From assembly GCA_902776285.1 (NCBI GenBank), contig CACYPK010000001.1:63179-127178 (forward strand): a stretch of DNA of 64,000 nucleotides, written 5' to 3'. Of this stretch, positions 9,021 through 19,200 are shown piece by piece. This stretch comes from an uncultured Eubacteriales bacterium. Its GTDB lineage: Bacteria > Bacillota > Clostridia > Peptostreptococcales > Anaerovoracaceae. Below the pieces are notes generated by a model, which saw nothing but the letters and a program-made list of their open reading frames with translations, was not told the origin of the DNA and did not search any database. The position numbers and the translations under genes are program-made. Position 1 is the stretch's first letter. The number at the start of each line of letters is the position of its first letter.

Positions 9021-10667
9021 ATGACAGTCAATCCGAAAATACTGGAAATAATTGAATCACGCGGGATCGGAGAGGAGATGTTCGAAGAATTCTTCTCTCC
9101 GAAACCAAAGCTTGCATATGATCCATTCCTGCTCGCGAACATGCGTGAAGGAGTGGATTCTTTGCTTAAAGCGGTCGATGAAGGCAAAAGGATCGTCATT
9201 TACGGCGACTACGATGTCGACGGCATCACTTCGACTGCGCTTTTAATGAAGGTGATAGGAACGCTTACCGACAACGTGACCTACTATATCCCTTCGAGGC
9301 TCGATGAAGGTTACGGCCTGCACAGGGAAGCCATAGACCGCATAAGCGAGGATGGCGGAGAGTTCATAGTCACCGTTGACTGCGGCTCGACATCTTCTGA
9401 GGAGACGGCGTACGCGCACTCGCTCGGCATCGACACTCTTGTGACCGATCATCACAACATGAGCGATCAGAGAGCGGAGGGCATAGTCATAAATCCGAGA
9501 CTGCCGGAGGATTCATACCCGTTCAAGGGCCTTGCCGGAGTAGGCGTGGCGTATAAGCTTGCGCTCGCTATAGCAAGAGAACGTAACGTGCCGGGCTCTC
9601 TTATGGCTGAAATGCTTGAATTTGCAACGGTAGGCACAATCGCTGACATCATGCCGATGATTGACGAGAACAGGACTATCGTCAAATGCGGGCTCCGCAG
9701 CATCCACCTAGGCTGCCGCAACAGAGGCCTCAGAGAACTGATAGACAGATCCGCTTTGGACTACAGGACGCTGAAAGCGGGAGACATATCGTTCGGGATC
9801 GCGCCTAAAATAAACGCTTCAGGCAGGTTGGGAGACGCGTCTCTCGGTGTAAAACTGTTGCTTTCGGAAGATGAGCAGGAGATAAGGGAGTGCTGCAGCG
9901 AACTGATAGAAGCTAACAGGGAACGCAGGAGACTCCAGGACGCAGCGTACGAGAAAGGCTGCGACATGCTCGATGATGAGCTGGCTAAGGGAGACTTCGT
10001 CGTAGTCGAGATCAATGATTCGCATGAGGGCGTGCTTGGAATAGTAGCCGGCAAGCTGAGAGAAAAGATAAACAGACCGGTCGTTGTCATATCCGGGAAC
10101 GGCGAAACGTATAAGGGAACGGGACGCTCGATACCGGGCGTCGACCTGTTTGGCATGCTCGACAAATACAGGGACAGATTCATAAGCTTCGGAGGCCACA
10201 GCGCTGCCTGCGGTTTCACCATCGACGCGTCCGGCATGGACAGACTCAGAAAGGAACTCAACAGTGATATCGAGGCGATGCGCAGCAAGGAGCCGGATCT
10301 TCTTAAGGAAAGGCATCTGAGCGACGCGGAAATCGATGCCGGAGAAATAGATATGGAACTGGCGGAAGCCTTGCAATTGCTGGAGCCTTGCGGCAAGGAC
10401 AACGAGGTCCCGGTATTCGTTATCAGAAACGCGCAGATACGCGGCTGGAGATTTCTCAAAGATGATGATAAAATGGCAAGGTTCTCAATTGTAACAGGAG
10501 ACGGCAGATACATAGATTCCGTTATTTTCAGGAACGCTGCCGAGGCATACGAGGCCGTGACCTCGGGGAGTGTGGATGTGTTCTGCAATATCGAGGTCAA
10601 TACGTGGAGAGATGTTAGAAAGGCGCAGGTCATCGTCAAAGAGATCGTACCTGCGGGTGCTGAATGA
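9021..10667 (+). CDS. recJ: Single-stranded-DNA-specific exonuclease RecJ
   Basis: 5'-3' single-strand DNA exonuclease of recombination and repair. 548 residues with the DHH phosphoesterase motifs DYDVDG (63-68) and DHH (143-145), the linker-region block INASGRLGDA, and the DHHA1 motif GGHSAACGFT. It lacks the extra C-terminal domain seen in long Bacillus RecJ proteins. Starts 9 nt after the M23 gene and overlaps the next gene by ATGA, so it belongs to the same operon. Confidence 0.93.
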   Translation: MTVNPKILEIIESRGIGEEMFEEFFSPKPKLAYDPFLLANMREGVDSLLKAVDEGKRIVIYGDYDVDGITSTALLMKVIGTLTDNVTYYIPSRLDEGYGLHREAIDRISEDGGEFIVTVDCGSTSSEETAYAHSLGIDTLVTDHHNMSDQRAEGIVINPRLPEDSYPFKGLAGVGVAYKLALAIARERNVPGSLMAEMLEFATVGTIADIMPMIDENRTIVKCGLRSIHLGCRNRGLRELIDRSALDYRTLKAGDISFGIAPKINASGRLGDASLGVKLLLSEDEQEIRECCSELIEANRERRRLQDAAYEKGCDMLDDELAKGDFVVVEINDSHEGVLGIVAGKLREKINRPVVVISGNGETYKGTGRSIPGVDLFGMLDKYRDRFISFGGHSAACGFTIDASGMDRLRKELNSDIEAMRSKEPDLLKERHLSDAEIDAGEIDMELAEALQLLEPCGKDNEVPVFVIRNAQIRGWRFLKDDDKMARFSIVTGDGRYIDSVIFRNAAEAYEAVTSGSVDVFCNIEVNTWRDVRKAQVIVKEIVPAGAE

Positions 10668-11968
10668 TGCTTGAAGATAAAACGAATACAGAAGAAATCA
10701 AAGAAGAAAAACTCGGGCTGGAACTCTCCGATGTAAAAGATCACAACGTGAACGACGGTGTGACGGACGAAGTGTTTTTTGACGACGAAGATGACGGCGC
10801 AGATGAGGAGAAGAGGAAAAACCGGCGCGCATGGTTAAGGACGGCCATAGCGTTCCTTCTCGGCGCTGCGTGCGGTCTGGCTGTCATGCTTATAGGATCG
10901 CAGGTCCTGGGATTCGGTTACATCGTCCAGGATTCGGTTTACGATTACTATAGGGATCTCGACAAAAACTACGGCAAGTATTACGAGATAATGAAGCTGA
11001 TAGGTGAGGACCCTATCGCTGAGACCGATCCTCAGGAAATCAGCGACGCCGAACTCAAGGAGATCGTAGCCAGCATAGGCGATCCTTACGCGCAATACTA
11101 CACCAAGGAAGAATACGAGGACTTTCAGAAGAGATACATGGGCGACTATGTAGGCATTGGCATAGGCATAGTCGACCAGGACGGCGATATAGTCATCAAG
11201 TCCGTTTTTAAGGATACTCCTGCCGAATCAGCCGGCATACTGCCTGAGGACATAATACTGAAGGTAGACGGCAAAGAACCAAAGGACGTCGATGAGGCCA
11301 TCGATATGATCTCAGGAGAGGCGGGGACCAAGGTGACCGTCACCTTAAAGCGTGGCGACGAGACGATGGATTTTACGCTCAACAGGGCAAAGATCGAAAC
11401 GGATTCCGTCGGACACACTACATTGGAGGGATATCCGGAAATAGGATATATCGCCATCACGTCCTTCAGGGAGGGCACGGACGACGACTTCAAGGCAGCG
11501 GTAAAGGACCTGCAGTCGAAGGGCTGCGACAAGTTCATAATCGATCTTCGCGACAACGGAGGCGGCATTACAGACGCGAGCATAGAGATAGCCGACTATC
11601 TGCTGCCTGAATGCCGAATAATGAGCGAGAACGCCAAGGACGGCACGGAGACCGTGTATAACTCCAAGGCGAGTTCCGCGGACCTCGACATGGTGATACT
11701 GGTGAATGAAAATACCGCGAGCGCGTCAGAGATACTGACGGCAGCGCTCCAGGACAACAATGCCGGTACCGTTATAGGAACGGTCACATACGGCAAGGGC
11801 GTCACACAGGTAGTGCACCGATTTGATGACGGTTCGGCTGTAAAGCTGACCTCGACTGAGTATTTCAGACCTAACGGCGGGACCGTACAGGGAGTCGGCA
11901 TCACGCCGGACATAGAGGCCGAAGGAGACGAGGCGGTCGATGCCGCTCTCAAGGAACTCTCAGACTGA
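10664..11968 (+). CDS. C-terminal processing peptidase, S41 family (PDZ-containing)
   Basis: 434 residues. A very acidic cytoplasmic N-terminus (1-50) is followed by a single membrane segment (about 57-83), a PDZ domain (about 160-235; VGIGIGIVDQDG) and the S41 serine protease domain. The catalytic dyad is visible as the serine in NENTASASEIL (S353 or S355) and K378 in YGKGVTQ. Such CtpA/CtpB proteases trim or degrade extracytoplasmic proteins. Coupled to recJ by an ATGA overlap; M23 hydrolases two genes upstream are known substrate types of Ctp proteases in other bacteria, an inference here. Confidence 0.92.
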   Translation: MMLEDKTNTEEIKEEKLGLELSDVKDHNVNDGVTDEVFFDDEDDGADEEKRKNRRAWLRTAIAFLLGAACGLAVMLIGSQVLGFGYIVQDSVYDYYRDLDKNYGKYYEIMKLIGEDPIAETDPQEISDAELKEIVASIGDPYAQYYTKEEYEDFQKRYMGDYVGIGIGIVDQDGDIVIKSVFKDTPAESAGILPEDIILKVDGKEPKDVDEAIDMISGEAGTKVTVTLKRGDETMDFTLNRAKIETDSVGHTTLEGYPEIGYIAITSFREGTDDDFKAAVKDLQSKGCDKFIIDLRDNGGGITDASIEIADYLLPECRIMSENAKDGTETVYNSKASSADLDMVILVNENTASASEILTAALQDNNAGTVIGTVTYGKGVTQVVHRFDDGSAVKLTSTEYFRPNGGTVQGVGITPDIEAEGDEAVDAALKELSD

Positions 11969-11997
11969 CCGCGGGCAGCGGCCAAAGGGACTTAACA

Positions 11998-12582
11998 GTG
12001 ATCATTTATTATTGCGATGGATTTGCCGGCGGCCGTAAAGAAAGCCGCCGGCTTCTCAAAAAAGCGATAACTGAGTATACCGGAAACGCGGAACAGGCTG
12101 AACGTCTGGTAGGCGAACTAAAGACAGGAGAGCACGGAAAGCCATACATAGAAGGCTTCGATCGTTTCTCGGTATCTCATACAGGCAGCATCTGGGCTGT
12201 CCTCATTGACGCGCGCGAATGCGGTCTGGACATACAGCTTGGCAAAAAGTGCGACATCAACGGCATAGCGCGCAGGATATACGCCCCTGAGGATGCTGAG
12301 AGGGTCGCTCTGATGGCAGAAGATGACCCCGCAGCGGCTCGCGATGAGTTTTTCCGCCTCTGGACAAGGCGCGAGGCCTTTGCCAAGGCAATTGGCGGCT
12401 CGGTATACGACACGGATCTGCCTTCGGTGGCAGGTGAAAGTGTTACGGTCAACGGTAAGACATATTCTCTGGCAGATGTCACTTTCCCGAAAACATGCCG
12501 TTCTGAAGAGGGGGGACTGTATGCTTCGGTATGCGCGGAAGGCATACTGACACTGCCGGAACCTGAGTTCTTCATTCTTTAA
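11998..12582 (+). CDS. 4'-phosphopantetheinyl transferase superfamily protein
   Basis: Transfers phosphopantetheine from CoA to a carrier protein serine. 194 residues, GTG start. The Sfp-type motifs are CGLDIQ (D78) and the WTRREAFAKAIG block (W122, E126, K130), where a WTxKEA consensus is expected, so an Arg replaces the first Lys. The N-terminal half is shorter than in Sfp itself. No polyketide or peptide synthetase is nearby, so the partner is unknown; it may serve fatty acid ACP. Confidence 0.82.
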   Translation: MIIYYCDGFAGGRKESRRLLKKAITEYTGNAEQAERLVGELKTGEHGKPYIEGFDRFSVSHTGSIWAVLIDARECGLDIQLGKKCDINGIARRIYAPEDAERVALMAEDDPAAARDEFFRLWTRREAFAKAIGGSVYDTDLPSVAGESVTVNGKTYSLADVTFPKTCRSEEGGLYASVCAEGILTLPEPEFFIL

Positions 12583-12598
12583 AGGCAAGCAAGACGCA

Positions 12599-13144
12599 AT
12601 GGCGAAAAAAGAAAGCAAAAAAGAGAATAAAAAAACCGCCTTCGAAACCGCCTGTTCATATCTGGCGGCGCGTATGCGCACGACCGGTGAGGTGAGAAAG
12701 CACCTCGAGGGCAGGGAATATACGGAAGCGGAGATAACAGAAGCCATCAACGACCTGATCGGTATGAGATATCTTGATGACTATCTTTACGCGCTCAGGT
12801 ATTATGAGTATAACAGAGAAAAGAAACGCGGCGTGCTGAGGGCCGAACGCGAGCTCCTGGAGAAGGGGATCGACAAGGAAACAGCGCGCAACGCAAAGGA
12901 GGACTTCCTTTACGAGCAGAAGGTCGATGAATTCGAGGACGCGCTTCAGGTAGCAAGAAAGGAAGTGTGGGTACAGCCTGATGTATACGGAGAAGCGCCG
13001 CGCGCCCGGGAAGTCGACGACAGGCTGAGCGCGAAGATAGCCCGCAGACTCGAAAGCAAGGGCTACTCCAGGGGCGACATTTTCAGGGTGCTCGACCGTA
13101 TCAGAAGAGAAGCGAAAGAAGATCCGGGTGAGACCGGGTGGTAA
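12599..13144 (+). CDS. recX: RecX family regulatory protein
   Basis: 181 residues built of three-helix RecX repeats: ACSYLAARMRTTGEVRKHL, then YLDDYLYALRYYE and ARRLESKGYSRGDIFRVLDRI. RecX modulates RecA filament extension. It has a lysine-rich start (KKESKKENKK), begins 16 nt after the phosphopantetheinyl transferase, and ends 4 nt before the next gene's start, in an operon that also has recJ. recA is not in the window. Confidence 0.86.
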   Translation: MAKKESKKENKKTAFETACSYLAARMRTTGEVRKHLEGREYTEAEITEAINDLIGMRYLDDYLYALRYYEYNREKKRGVLRAERELLEKGIDKETARNAKEDFLYEQKVDEFEDALQVARKEVWVQPDVYGEAPRAREVDDRLSAKIARRLESKGYSRGDIFRVLDRIRREAKEDPGETGW

Positions 13145-13148
13145 AAGC

Positions 13149-13826
13149 ATGGAAGAAAGACATTCACGTACTCTGAAAATGATCGGAGAGGACGGCCTAG
13201 CGAGGCTGAAAGCGTCAAATGTGCTGATAGTCGGCATCGGAGGCGTCGGTTCATACGCGGCTGAGGCGGTCGCGCGGGCAGGCACCGGAAACATCACCCT
13301 GATGGACGGAGACTCCGTACAGCCGAGCAATCTCAACAGGCAGCTGGTAGCTCTGACATCCACTATGGGCAGAAACAAAGCCGAAGTGATGGCTGAAAGG
13401 ATCAGGGACATCGATCCGGATACTGCGGTAACGGTCCTTCCGAGATTCTACAGAAAAGACGATGAGCTGGACCTCACGGCGTTCGACTGGATAATAGACG
13501 CCATAGACGACGTGGAGGCAAAGACGGCGCTCATAATAACCGCCCTTGAAAACGATGTCAGCATAGTTTCCGCCATGGGAGCGGCGGGAAAGACCGGCAC
13601 TGCTTTCAGGGTCGCGGATATTTCCAAAACATCGACATGTCCGCTGGCAAAGGTCATGAGAAAGCGCCTCAGGGACGCGGGCATAGAGCACCTGCCGGTG
13701 GTGTATTCTGATGAAAAGCCCATACCGCGCGACGGCGTGCTGGGAACGCTCAGTTATGTGCCGGGTTCGGCGGGACTTTGCCTGGCGGGATACGTAATAA
13801 GAAAGATCACGGAAACCGGCGAGTGA
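13149..13826 (+). CDS. tcdA: tRNA threonylcarbamoyladenosine dehydratase-like E1 enzyme (TcdA/ThiF family)
   Basis: 225 residues of the ThiF/MoeB/HesA fold. The adenylate-binding loop GIGGVGS is at residues 29-35, the SNLNRQ block follows, and a Cys in TSTCPLAK matches the cysteine region. The short form without a UBA or rhodanese domain, and the C-terminal SYVPGSAGLCLAGYVI, are typical of TcdA, which cyclises t6A on tRNA to ct6A. The frame is open 7 codons upstream but the ATG at 13149, after GGTGG, gives the normal N-terminus MEERHSRT. Confidence 0.85.
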   Translation: MEERHSRTLKMIGEDGLARLKASNVLIVGIGGVGSYAAEAVARAGTGNITLMDGDSVQPSNLNRQLVALTSTMGRNKAEVMAERIRDIDPDTAVTVLPRFYRKDDELDLTAFDWIIDAIDDVEAKTALIITALENDVSIVSAMGAAGKTGTAFRVADISKTSTCPLAKVMRKRLRDAGIEHLPVVYSDEKPIPRDGVLGTLSYVPGSAGLCLAGYVIRKITETGE

Positions 13827-13861
13827 TAGCCGGGACCTGCAAAGAGGAGGAAAGCGGGACA

Positions 13862-14578
13862 GTGAAAGTATTTGCGATCGCGGATCTGCATCTGTCGTTC
13901 GACGAGAATATACAAAAGCCGATGGACAAGTTCGGCCCGGGCTGGGAAGGACACACCGAAAAGCTTGAAAGAAACTGGAGGAGGCTCGTATCCGAAGAGG
14001 ATACCGTGCTGATCCCGGGCGATATCTCGTGGGCGCTCAGGATAGAAGAAGCGATGGCTGACTTTGAATGGATACACGCGCTTCCGGGGACAAAGATCAT
14101 TTCAAAGGGAAATCATGACCTCTGGTGGTCAAGGATAAGATACCTCAATTCGCTTTATGATGATATAATCTTCTTACAGAACGAATGTCGGGTAATAGAA
14201 GACGCCGGCATTGTCGTCACGGCTTCAAGAGGCTGGCCTTATCCGGGCTCGGATGAGTATACCGAGCACGATGAAAAGATATACACCAGGGAACTTCTGA
14301 GAATGAAGATGGGGCTCGACGCCGCGAAGGCAGCCGCTCCTGATTCGCGGCTCATCGCGTGCCTCCATTACCCTCCGGCAGGACCTTCAGGCAAGGAGAC
14401 CGCGTTCACGAAGCTCCTTGAAGAGTACAAGGTGGAGAAGTGCATTTACGGGCATCTTCACGGCATGCCCGCGTACAATACAGGCATCAAGGGGAATGTA
14501 AGAGGGGTCGAGTACATACTGGCGTCGTTCGATTATCTGGACGGAGTTCCTAAACTCATTTACGACAGCGAAGCATGA
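13862..14578 (+). CDS. Metallophosphoesterase
   Basis: Calcineurin-like phosphoesterase, 238 residues. Metal-binding motifs are IADLHLSF (D8, H10), LIPGDISW, KGNHDLWW and the C-terminal IYGHLHG. Substrate unknown. The reading frame opens at 13778, inside the preceding gene, but a GTG at 13862 preceded by GAGGAGGAAA gives the standard MKVFAIADLH start and is chosen. Its stop overlaps the next start by ATGA. Confidence 0.88.
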   Translation: MKVFAIADLHLSFDENIQKPMDKFGPGWEGHTEKLERNWRRLVSEEDTVLIPGDISWALRIEEAMADFEWIHALPGTKIISKGNHDLWWSRIRYLNSLYDDIIFLQNECRVIEDAGIVVTASRGWPYPGSDEYTEHDEKIYTRELLRMKMGLDAAKAAAPDSRLIACLHYPPAGPSGKETAFTKLLEEYKVEKCIYGHLHGMPAYNTGIKGNVRGVEYILASFDYLDGVPKLIYDSEA

Positions 14579-15915
14579 CTGAAAAACACGCTCAGAAACA
14601 ACCGAAGAAAAAGGTCAGGATAGACTACAGGAAAGCAGCCCGCGCGCTGGCGCTGCTTATTCTTGTTGTGACTGTTGTGATGTCGTATATTCCTGCAGCT
14701 CTCGGTAAGGGCACGTCTTTCGACCGCAGCCTCATAAGACCTTGCGGTGACCTTGCGGCCAAGGCGCCCGGCATAAGGGCGCAGTCGGCCATTATGTATT
14801 CGACCGACCTGGGCATGGCCGTATATGAGAAGAACGCCGATGAGCGCCTGGATCCGTACAGCATTACCAAGATCCTCACCTGCTATCTGGCGCTCGAGAA
14901 TCTTGATCCGGAAATGATGGTGACTGCTTCGGCGAACGCCACAAGGGAACTTGAGGACGGAATGGAGCTCGAACTCGAAGTCGGAGAGGAGACCAGGGCC
15001 ATCGACCTTGTCTACGCCGCGATGATGATGTCTGCAAATGACGGAGCTATCGCTTTGGGCGAAGCGGTTTCAGGTACTGAGAGCGACTTTGTCGACCTGA
15101 TGAATGAAACGGTAAAGAAATGGGGCTGCGAAAACACCCATTTTGTCAATACGAACGGCTGGGAGGACAAGGACCACTACACGACTGCCCGCGACATGGC
15201 CATAATCACCGAGCACTGCTTCGAAAACGAGCAGCTCAGGGAGATTGCGATGACTAAGGAATACACGATGCCTGCTACAAACATGGGCGACGAGCTCCTC
15301 ATGGAGAACGCGCTCCTGAAGGCCACCAATAACCTGGAAGGACTGACTTTCGGCAAGACCGGCAGCTGGTCGGAGAGCCAGTGCACCATCACGCTCGGTT
15401 TCAAGGAGAGCGGGCTGAGCGCCATAATCGTGCTTCTTGGAGACACAGCTAAGGGAAGGGCCGAGGATCCGCGTACGCTCATAAGCGCCGCTCACGACCT
15501 GACGCCGGGCTTTATCGTGACGGACAGCGACAAGAACGTATGCAAGGCCTGGGTCAGGCACGGCGTCAAGCCGACCGTATCGCTTGATGACTCCGGCCTC
15601 AGATACGCCTATCCGAAGAATCAGAAGCCAAGCGGGGTCAAGATAAAGACCGAGATAGACGTGCTTGAAGCTCCGATAACAAAGGGCGATAAAGTCGGTA
15701 AGTACTACATATACGCCAACAAGGAACAGGTCGGACAGGGATACCTGTTTGCCGGCGAAGATATTGAGAAGGGATGGCTGCCGTCTTTCCTGTATATTTC
15801 GAACAGGACCACGGCATTGGCCGGTTCCGCGATCATACTTGTGCTTATTCTGGGCTACATTCTTGACAGAAAAAGCAAGTCATCCGCAAAAGAGCGCGCA
15901 AAACAGCGCCGCTAG
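14575..15915 (+). CDS. D-alanyl-D-alanine carboxypeptidase (S11, penicillin-binding protein 5 type)
   Basis: Removes the terminal D-Ala from peptidoglycan stem peptides. 446 residues. An N-terminal membrane/signal segment (about 22-41) is followed by the transpeptidase-like domain with all three active-site motifs: S96-I-T-K99, S153-A-N155 and K261-T-G263. A C-terminal domain and then a membrane segment (about 418-437) with a basic tail anchor it. It is the last gene of the long ftsE operon; an apparently inactive relative is encoded at 39907. Confidence 0.93.
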   Translation: MTEKHAQKQPKKKVRIDYRKAARALALLILVVTVVMSYIPAALGKGTSFDRSLIRPCGDLAAKAPGIRAQSAIMYSTDLGMAVYEKNADERLDPYSITKILTCYLALENLDPEMMVTASANATRELEDGMELELEVGEETRAIDLVYAAMMMSANDGAIALGEAVSGTESDFVDLMNETVKKWGCENTHFVNTNGWEDKDHYTTARDMAIITEHCFENEQLREIAMTKEYTMPATNMGDELLMENALLKATNNLEGLTFGKTGSWSESQCTITLGFKESGLSAIIVLLGDTAKGRAEDPRTLISAAHDLTPGFIVTDSDKNVCKAWVRHGVKPTVSLDDSGLRYAYPKNQKPSGVKIKTEIDVLEAPITKGDKVGKYYIYANKEQVGQGYLFAGEDIEKGWLPSFLYISNRTTALAGSAIILVLILGYILDRKSKSSAKERAKQRR

Positions 15916-15918
15916 TCC

Positions 15919-15948
15919 TTGAATACAGGATAGCGGTTATGTTACAAT
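15919..15948 (+). promoter_or_regulatory. Promoter of tRNA-Ser
   Basis: TTGAAT (15919-15924), 18-nt spacer, TACAAT (15943-15948); the mature tRNA begins 13 nt after the -10 box. Confidence 0.7.
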
Positions 15949-15960
15949 ACAATTCGCTGT

Positions 15961-16052
15961 GGAGAGGTACCCAAGCGGCTGAAGGGTCTGGCTTCGAATA
16001 CCAGTAGGTCGGTAACACCGGCGCGGGGGTTCAAATCCCCCTCTCTCCGCCA
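15961..16052 (+). tRNA. tRNA-Ser (anticodon CGA)
   Basis: Acceptor GGAGAGG pairs with TCTCTCC (one G-U), T arm GGGGG-TTCAAAT-CCCCC, discriminator G at 16049 and an encoded CCA at 16050-16052. The anticodon loop TTCGAAT gives CGA, reading UCG. The long variable arm (GTAGGTCGGTAACACCGGC region) is that of a class II tRNA-Ser. One C-A mismatch closes the anticodon stem. Confidence 0.93.
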
Positions 16053-16056
16053 TAAA

Positions 16057-16085
16057 AACCCGTTGGAATTCCAACGGGTTTTTCT
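16057..16085 (+). terminator. Terminator after tRNA-Ser
   Basis: Fully palindromic stem of 12 bp with core CCGTTGGAATTCCAACGG (16060-16077), followed by a T-run (TTTTTCTTTTT). The same core recurs in terminators at 43977, 46696 and 49588. Confidence 0.9.
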
Positions 16086-16095
16086 TTTTGCTCAA

Positions 16096-16124
16096 TTGTA
16101 GATTTTGTTGCCGGGTGATACAAT
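16096..16124 (+). promoter_or_regulatory. Putative promoter of the large secreted protein
   Basis: TTGTAG (16096-16101), 17-nt spacer, TACAAT (16119-16124). The start codon is 105 nt downstream, leaving a long structured leader. Confidence 0.55.
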
Positions 16125-16143
16125 AAATACGTTAGAATTTACT

Positions 16144-16200
16144 AACCGGCAGCAAAAGGGTCCGGCATATGAGGCCACAAGGACCGGGAATCCGGTTTTG
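16144..16200 (+). promoter_or_regulatory. Structured 5' leader with alternative hairpins
   Basis: Two exclusive folds are visible. One nests GGTCC (16159-16163) with GGACC (16181-16185), enclosed by AACCGG (16144-16149) with CCGGTT (16192-16197). The other forms a short hairpin ACCGG-GAAT-CCGGT (16183-16196) followed by TTTG. I do not recognise a known riboswitch class; it lacks the conserved cores of the c-di-GMP classes. A weak attenuator is possible. Confidence 0.35.
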
Positions 16201-16229
16201 TAAGTATTTGTTGATATAAGGAGGAAACG

Positions 16230-19200
16230 GTGGATCATTCAATGAAACAAGTATTGCGGACAAGAGTATTCAATTGTCTGACGGCTTTCACTGTTCTGGT
16301 ACTGCTTGTGCTTCTGATGAGGGCCACGGCGTATGCGGAAGAGCAGGAGCCTGTTACGTATATGGACTGGGAAAACGGGCAGCTGGTTGAAAAGACATGC
16401 ACGGATTATAAATTTGTCGATGTGCGCACTATTATGCAAGACGGCGGCATGCTGGACGGCGGATGGTATGTCGTCGAGGGTGATGTGACTTTCGATAGAG
16501 GCGAAGCGTTCGACGGCAGGATCAATGTCATCAATTCAGCGCACCTGATCCTCATGGACGGAGCTACCCTGAACGCGAAACAAGGCATAAAGGTCTGCGT
16601 TGACCGTTCCGGCGAAAATGAAGTAGTCAATACCCTGACAATTTACGGACAGAGCGAAGGAACCGGAAAGCTTAATGCCATCGCAACGGATTCTCACGCG
16701 GCCATCGGCGGTAACGGCGTGCGTGATGTAGGGAATACCAATTTCTGTGATGCCGGCAATGTCATTATCAACGGGGGCGATATATACGCTGAGGGAAATT
16801 TATCGGCACCGGGAATAGGCGGCGGCGAACAAGGTAAAGGCGGAAGTGTTATCATCAACCACGGTAAGCTGACTGCGGAAGGCTATGCTTACAGCAGCGG
16901 AGTGATACCTGCTATAGGCGCCGGATATGGCGCTACGGACAACGGAACCGTCAGTGTCAATGAAGACCTTGCTGTAGTAGCCGGAGATAGTAAAAATGAT
17001 CTGACAGATGTCACCGGCAGTTATTCGCAAAGTCATCATCAGCAGTATGTATATATAGGAGAACCTGCCGATCATACTGTCACATATAAAGTCAGACACG
17101 GCAAGTGGGATGATAAAACCACCGATGACAAGACCGGCAGCTTCAGAACCGTCAAAGGAGTAGCAGTAAAAATACCGGCGGACGAATTCCCAGCGGTCGG
17201 AAATGAACCGGATGCTCATTACAAAAAAGAAGGCATCTGGGATCCGTCTCAGGATACGATAACTTCTGAAGATAAAACATATACATATTATTACTCATAT
17301 GAGGATGACTCATCCGCCATCGTAGGCGGCACGGATGTACTCGGAAAGGGAGTAAACACCGCCGGCGCTCCGACTGTTATGTACGGAGGAAACAGCTGGC
17401 GCGTGATCGGATATAAGGGATTCGGTGTTGCAAGCACAGATGAGAACATGACTCTTCTGTCATCAGGGCACATCGGGCAGACGCTGTTTTCTCAGGACAA
17501 TAACAATTCTTACGCCGTCAGTGATCTTAAGGCCGCAATCGATAAAATAGCAAACGCTCTTTCACCTGCGGAAAAGGCCGCTGTGGCAGAAAGAACGCTG
17601 ACAGCCGGAAATTATGCCGGATCGGAAACGGACTGTATCGCGGGAGAGCCTGTCAGCAACGCCCTTATGTGGCCGCTTTCAACAAAAGAAGCGCACTCAG
17701 TCTGCAATGATCTTCGTATAGTTGATCCGGATCATCCGAACCAGAATAACAGCCGCTGGTGGCTGCGTTCTCCGGGCGAACGCGATGTTGACATAGGTAT
17801 GGTTTACGGCAACGGATCTGTCGATTCAAGAGGCTTTCATGTAACAGTGACAACCGGTGGAGCCGGAGTGCGTCCTGCCTTTAATCTGGATACGGACTCC
17901 ATTCTCTTTACAACGCCTGCCACCGGCGGTAAAAACTCCGGCGAGGTAGGAAGCGATGCCCTTGCAAAAGTCAGCAAAGCTTCAGGCAACAGCTGGAAAC
18001 TGACTGTCAAAGACAGCAGCCGCAGCGGTTTTACCGCGAAGGTTGATAATACAGTCGATGGCGCGTATCCGATCAGCTACAGCGGAGCCAAGACGGGCCC
18101 GAATGAATATATATCAGCCATCGTCAAAGACAGCGAAGGCAATATCACTTATTACGGAAGGATAAAGAACTGCGCGTCAGACGATGACGAGTCCGGAAAT
18201 ATCACGATCAACTTAAAAGACAAGTTTTCTATCGACGACAAGCTGTATGTTTTCAATGAGCAGTATAACGGCGATAACAAGACGGACTACGCGAGCGATC
18301 TGCGGGATGTCACGGTTATATGTACTGTTATCTTTCTTGACGGAAAAGGAGATGACGGACAAGGAAACGTACTAAAGACTGAGGATGTCATATATGGCTT
18401 TGCGGCGACAGCTCCTGAACCACCGGCACCTGCGGCGGGATATACATTCAAAGGCTGGGACAGAGACTTCAGCAATATCAAGGAAAATACGGTCGTAAAG
18501 GCGGAATATGAACCGATCAGGGTCTCATCCCTCAGGTTCAGGTACGTCCCGAGCGAAATAGATGAAGACGCTGAAGATCAGATCACAGTCTCGATCAACC
18601 CTTCCGACGCGCTCAACAAAACGCTTGAGTATATCAGCAGTGATGAAAGCGTGCTTACCGTAAGTGAAAGCGGCCGGGTAAAGGGCATCAAGGCAGGCAA
18701 GGCGACCGTAACTGTCCGTACGACTGACGGAAGCAACCTTAAACGGTCCAGAACGATCACAGTCAATCATATTCACGCATGGGGCGACTGGGAAGTAGTC
18801 ACGGCCGCTACAGAAGAGGCTGAAGGTGAAGAGTCCCGTACATGCGCCAAGTGCGGGGAGACGGAGACAAGAGTCATCCCGGAGCTGGATCACGTCCACG
18901 ATCTGGATCTGGTGGAAGGAACGAAAGCGACCTGTACCACGAGCGGGACGATGGATTACTATGAATGCAGCGGATGCGACGCGATCTATGCGGATGAAAA
19001 CGGCGAGAATCAGATTTCCTTAGGAGATCTGAGGATCCCGGCTACAGGGCATACTGCCGCCGACCCGGTAAAGGAAGGAGAGGAGACCCTTCCGACATGT
19101 AGCTCTGTCGGAGGCTATAACCTGTATACAAGATGCGAGACATGCGGCTTTGTACTCAATGTTGAGCGCGTAATTCTCCCGATCGATCCTGAAGCACATG

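Noticed and set aside
9761..10744. 327-codon minus-strand frame inside recJ
   Set aside because: Ser/Leu-rich shadow of recJ, which has intact DHH motifs.
11998..12582. Secondary-metabolite cluster marked by the phosphopantetheinyl transferase
   Set aside because: No synthase, carrier or transporter genes nearby; it sits in a housekeeping operon.
16088..16229. c-di-GMP riboswitch upstream of the secreted protein
   Set aside because: The conserved class I and class II cores are absent; only alternative hairpins could be supported.
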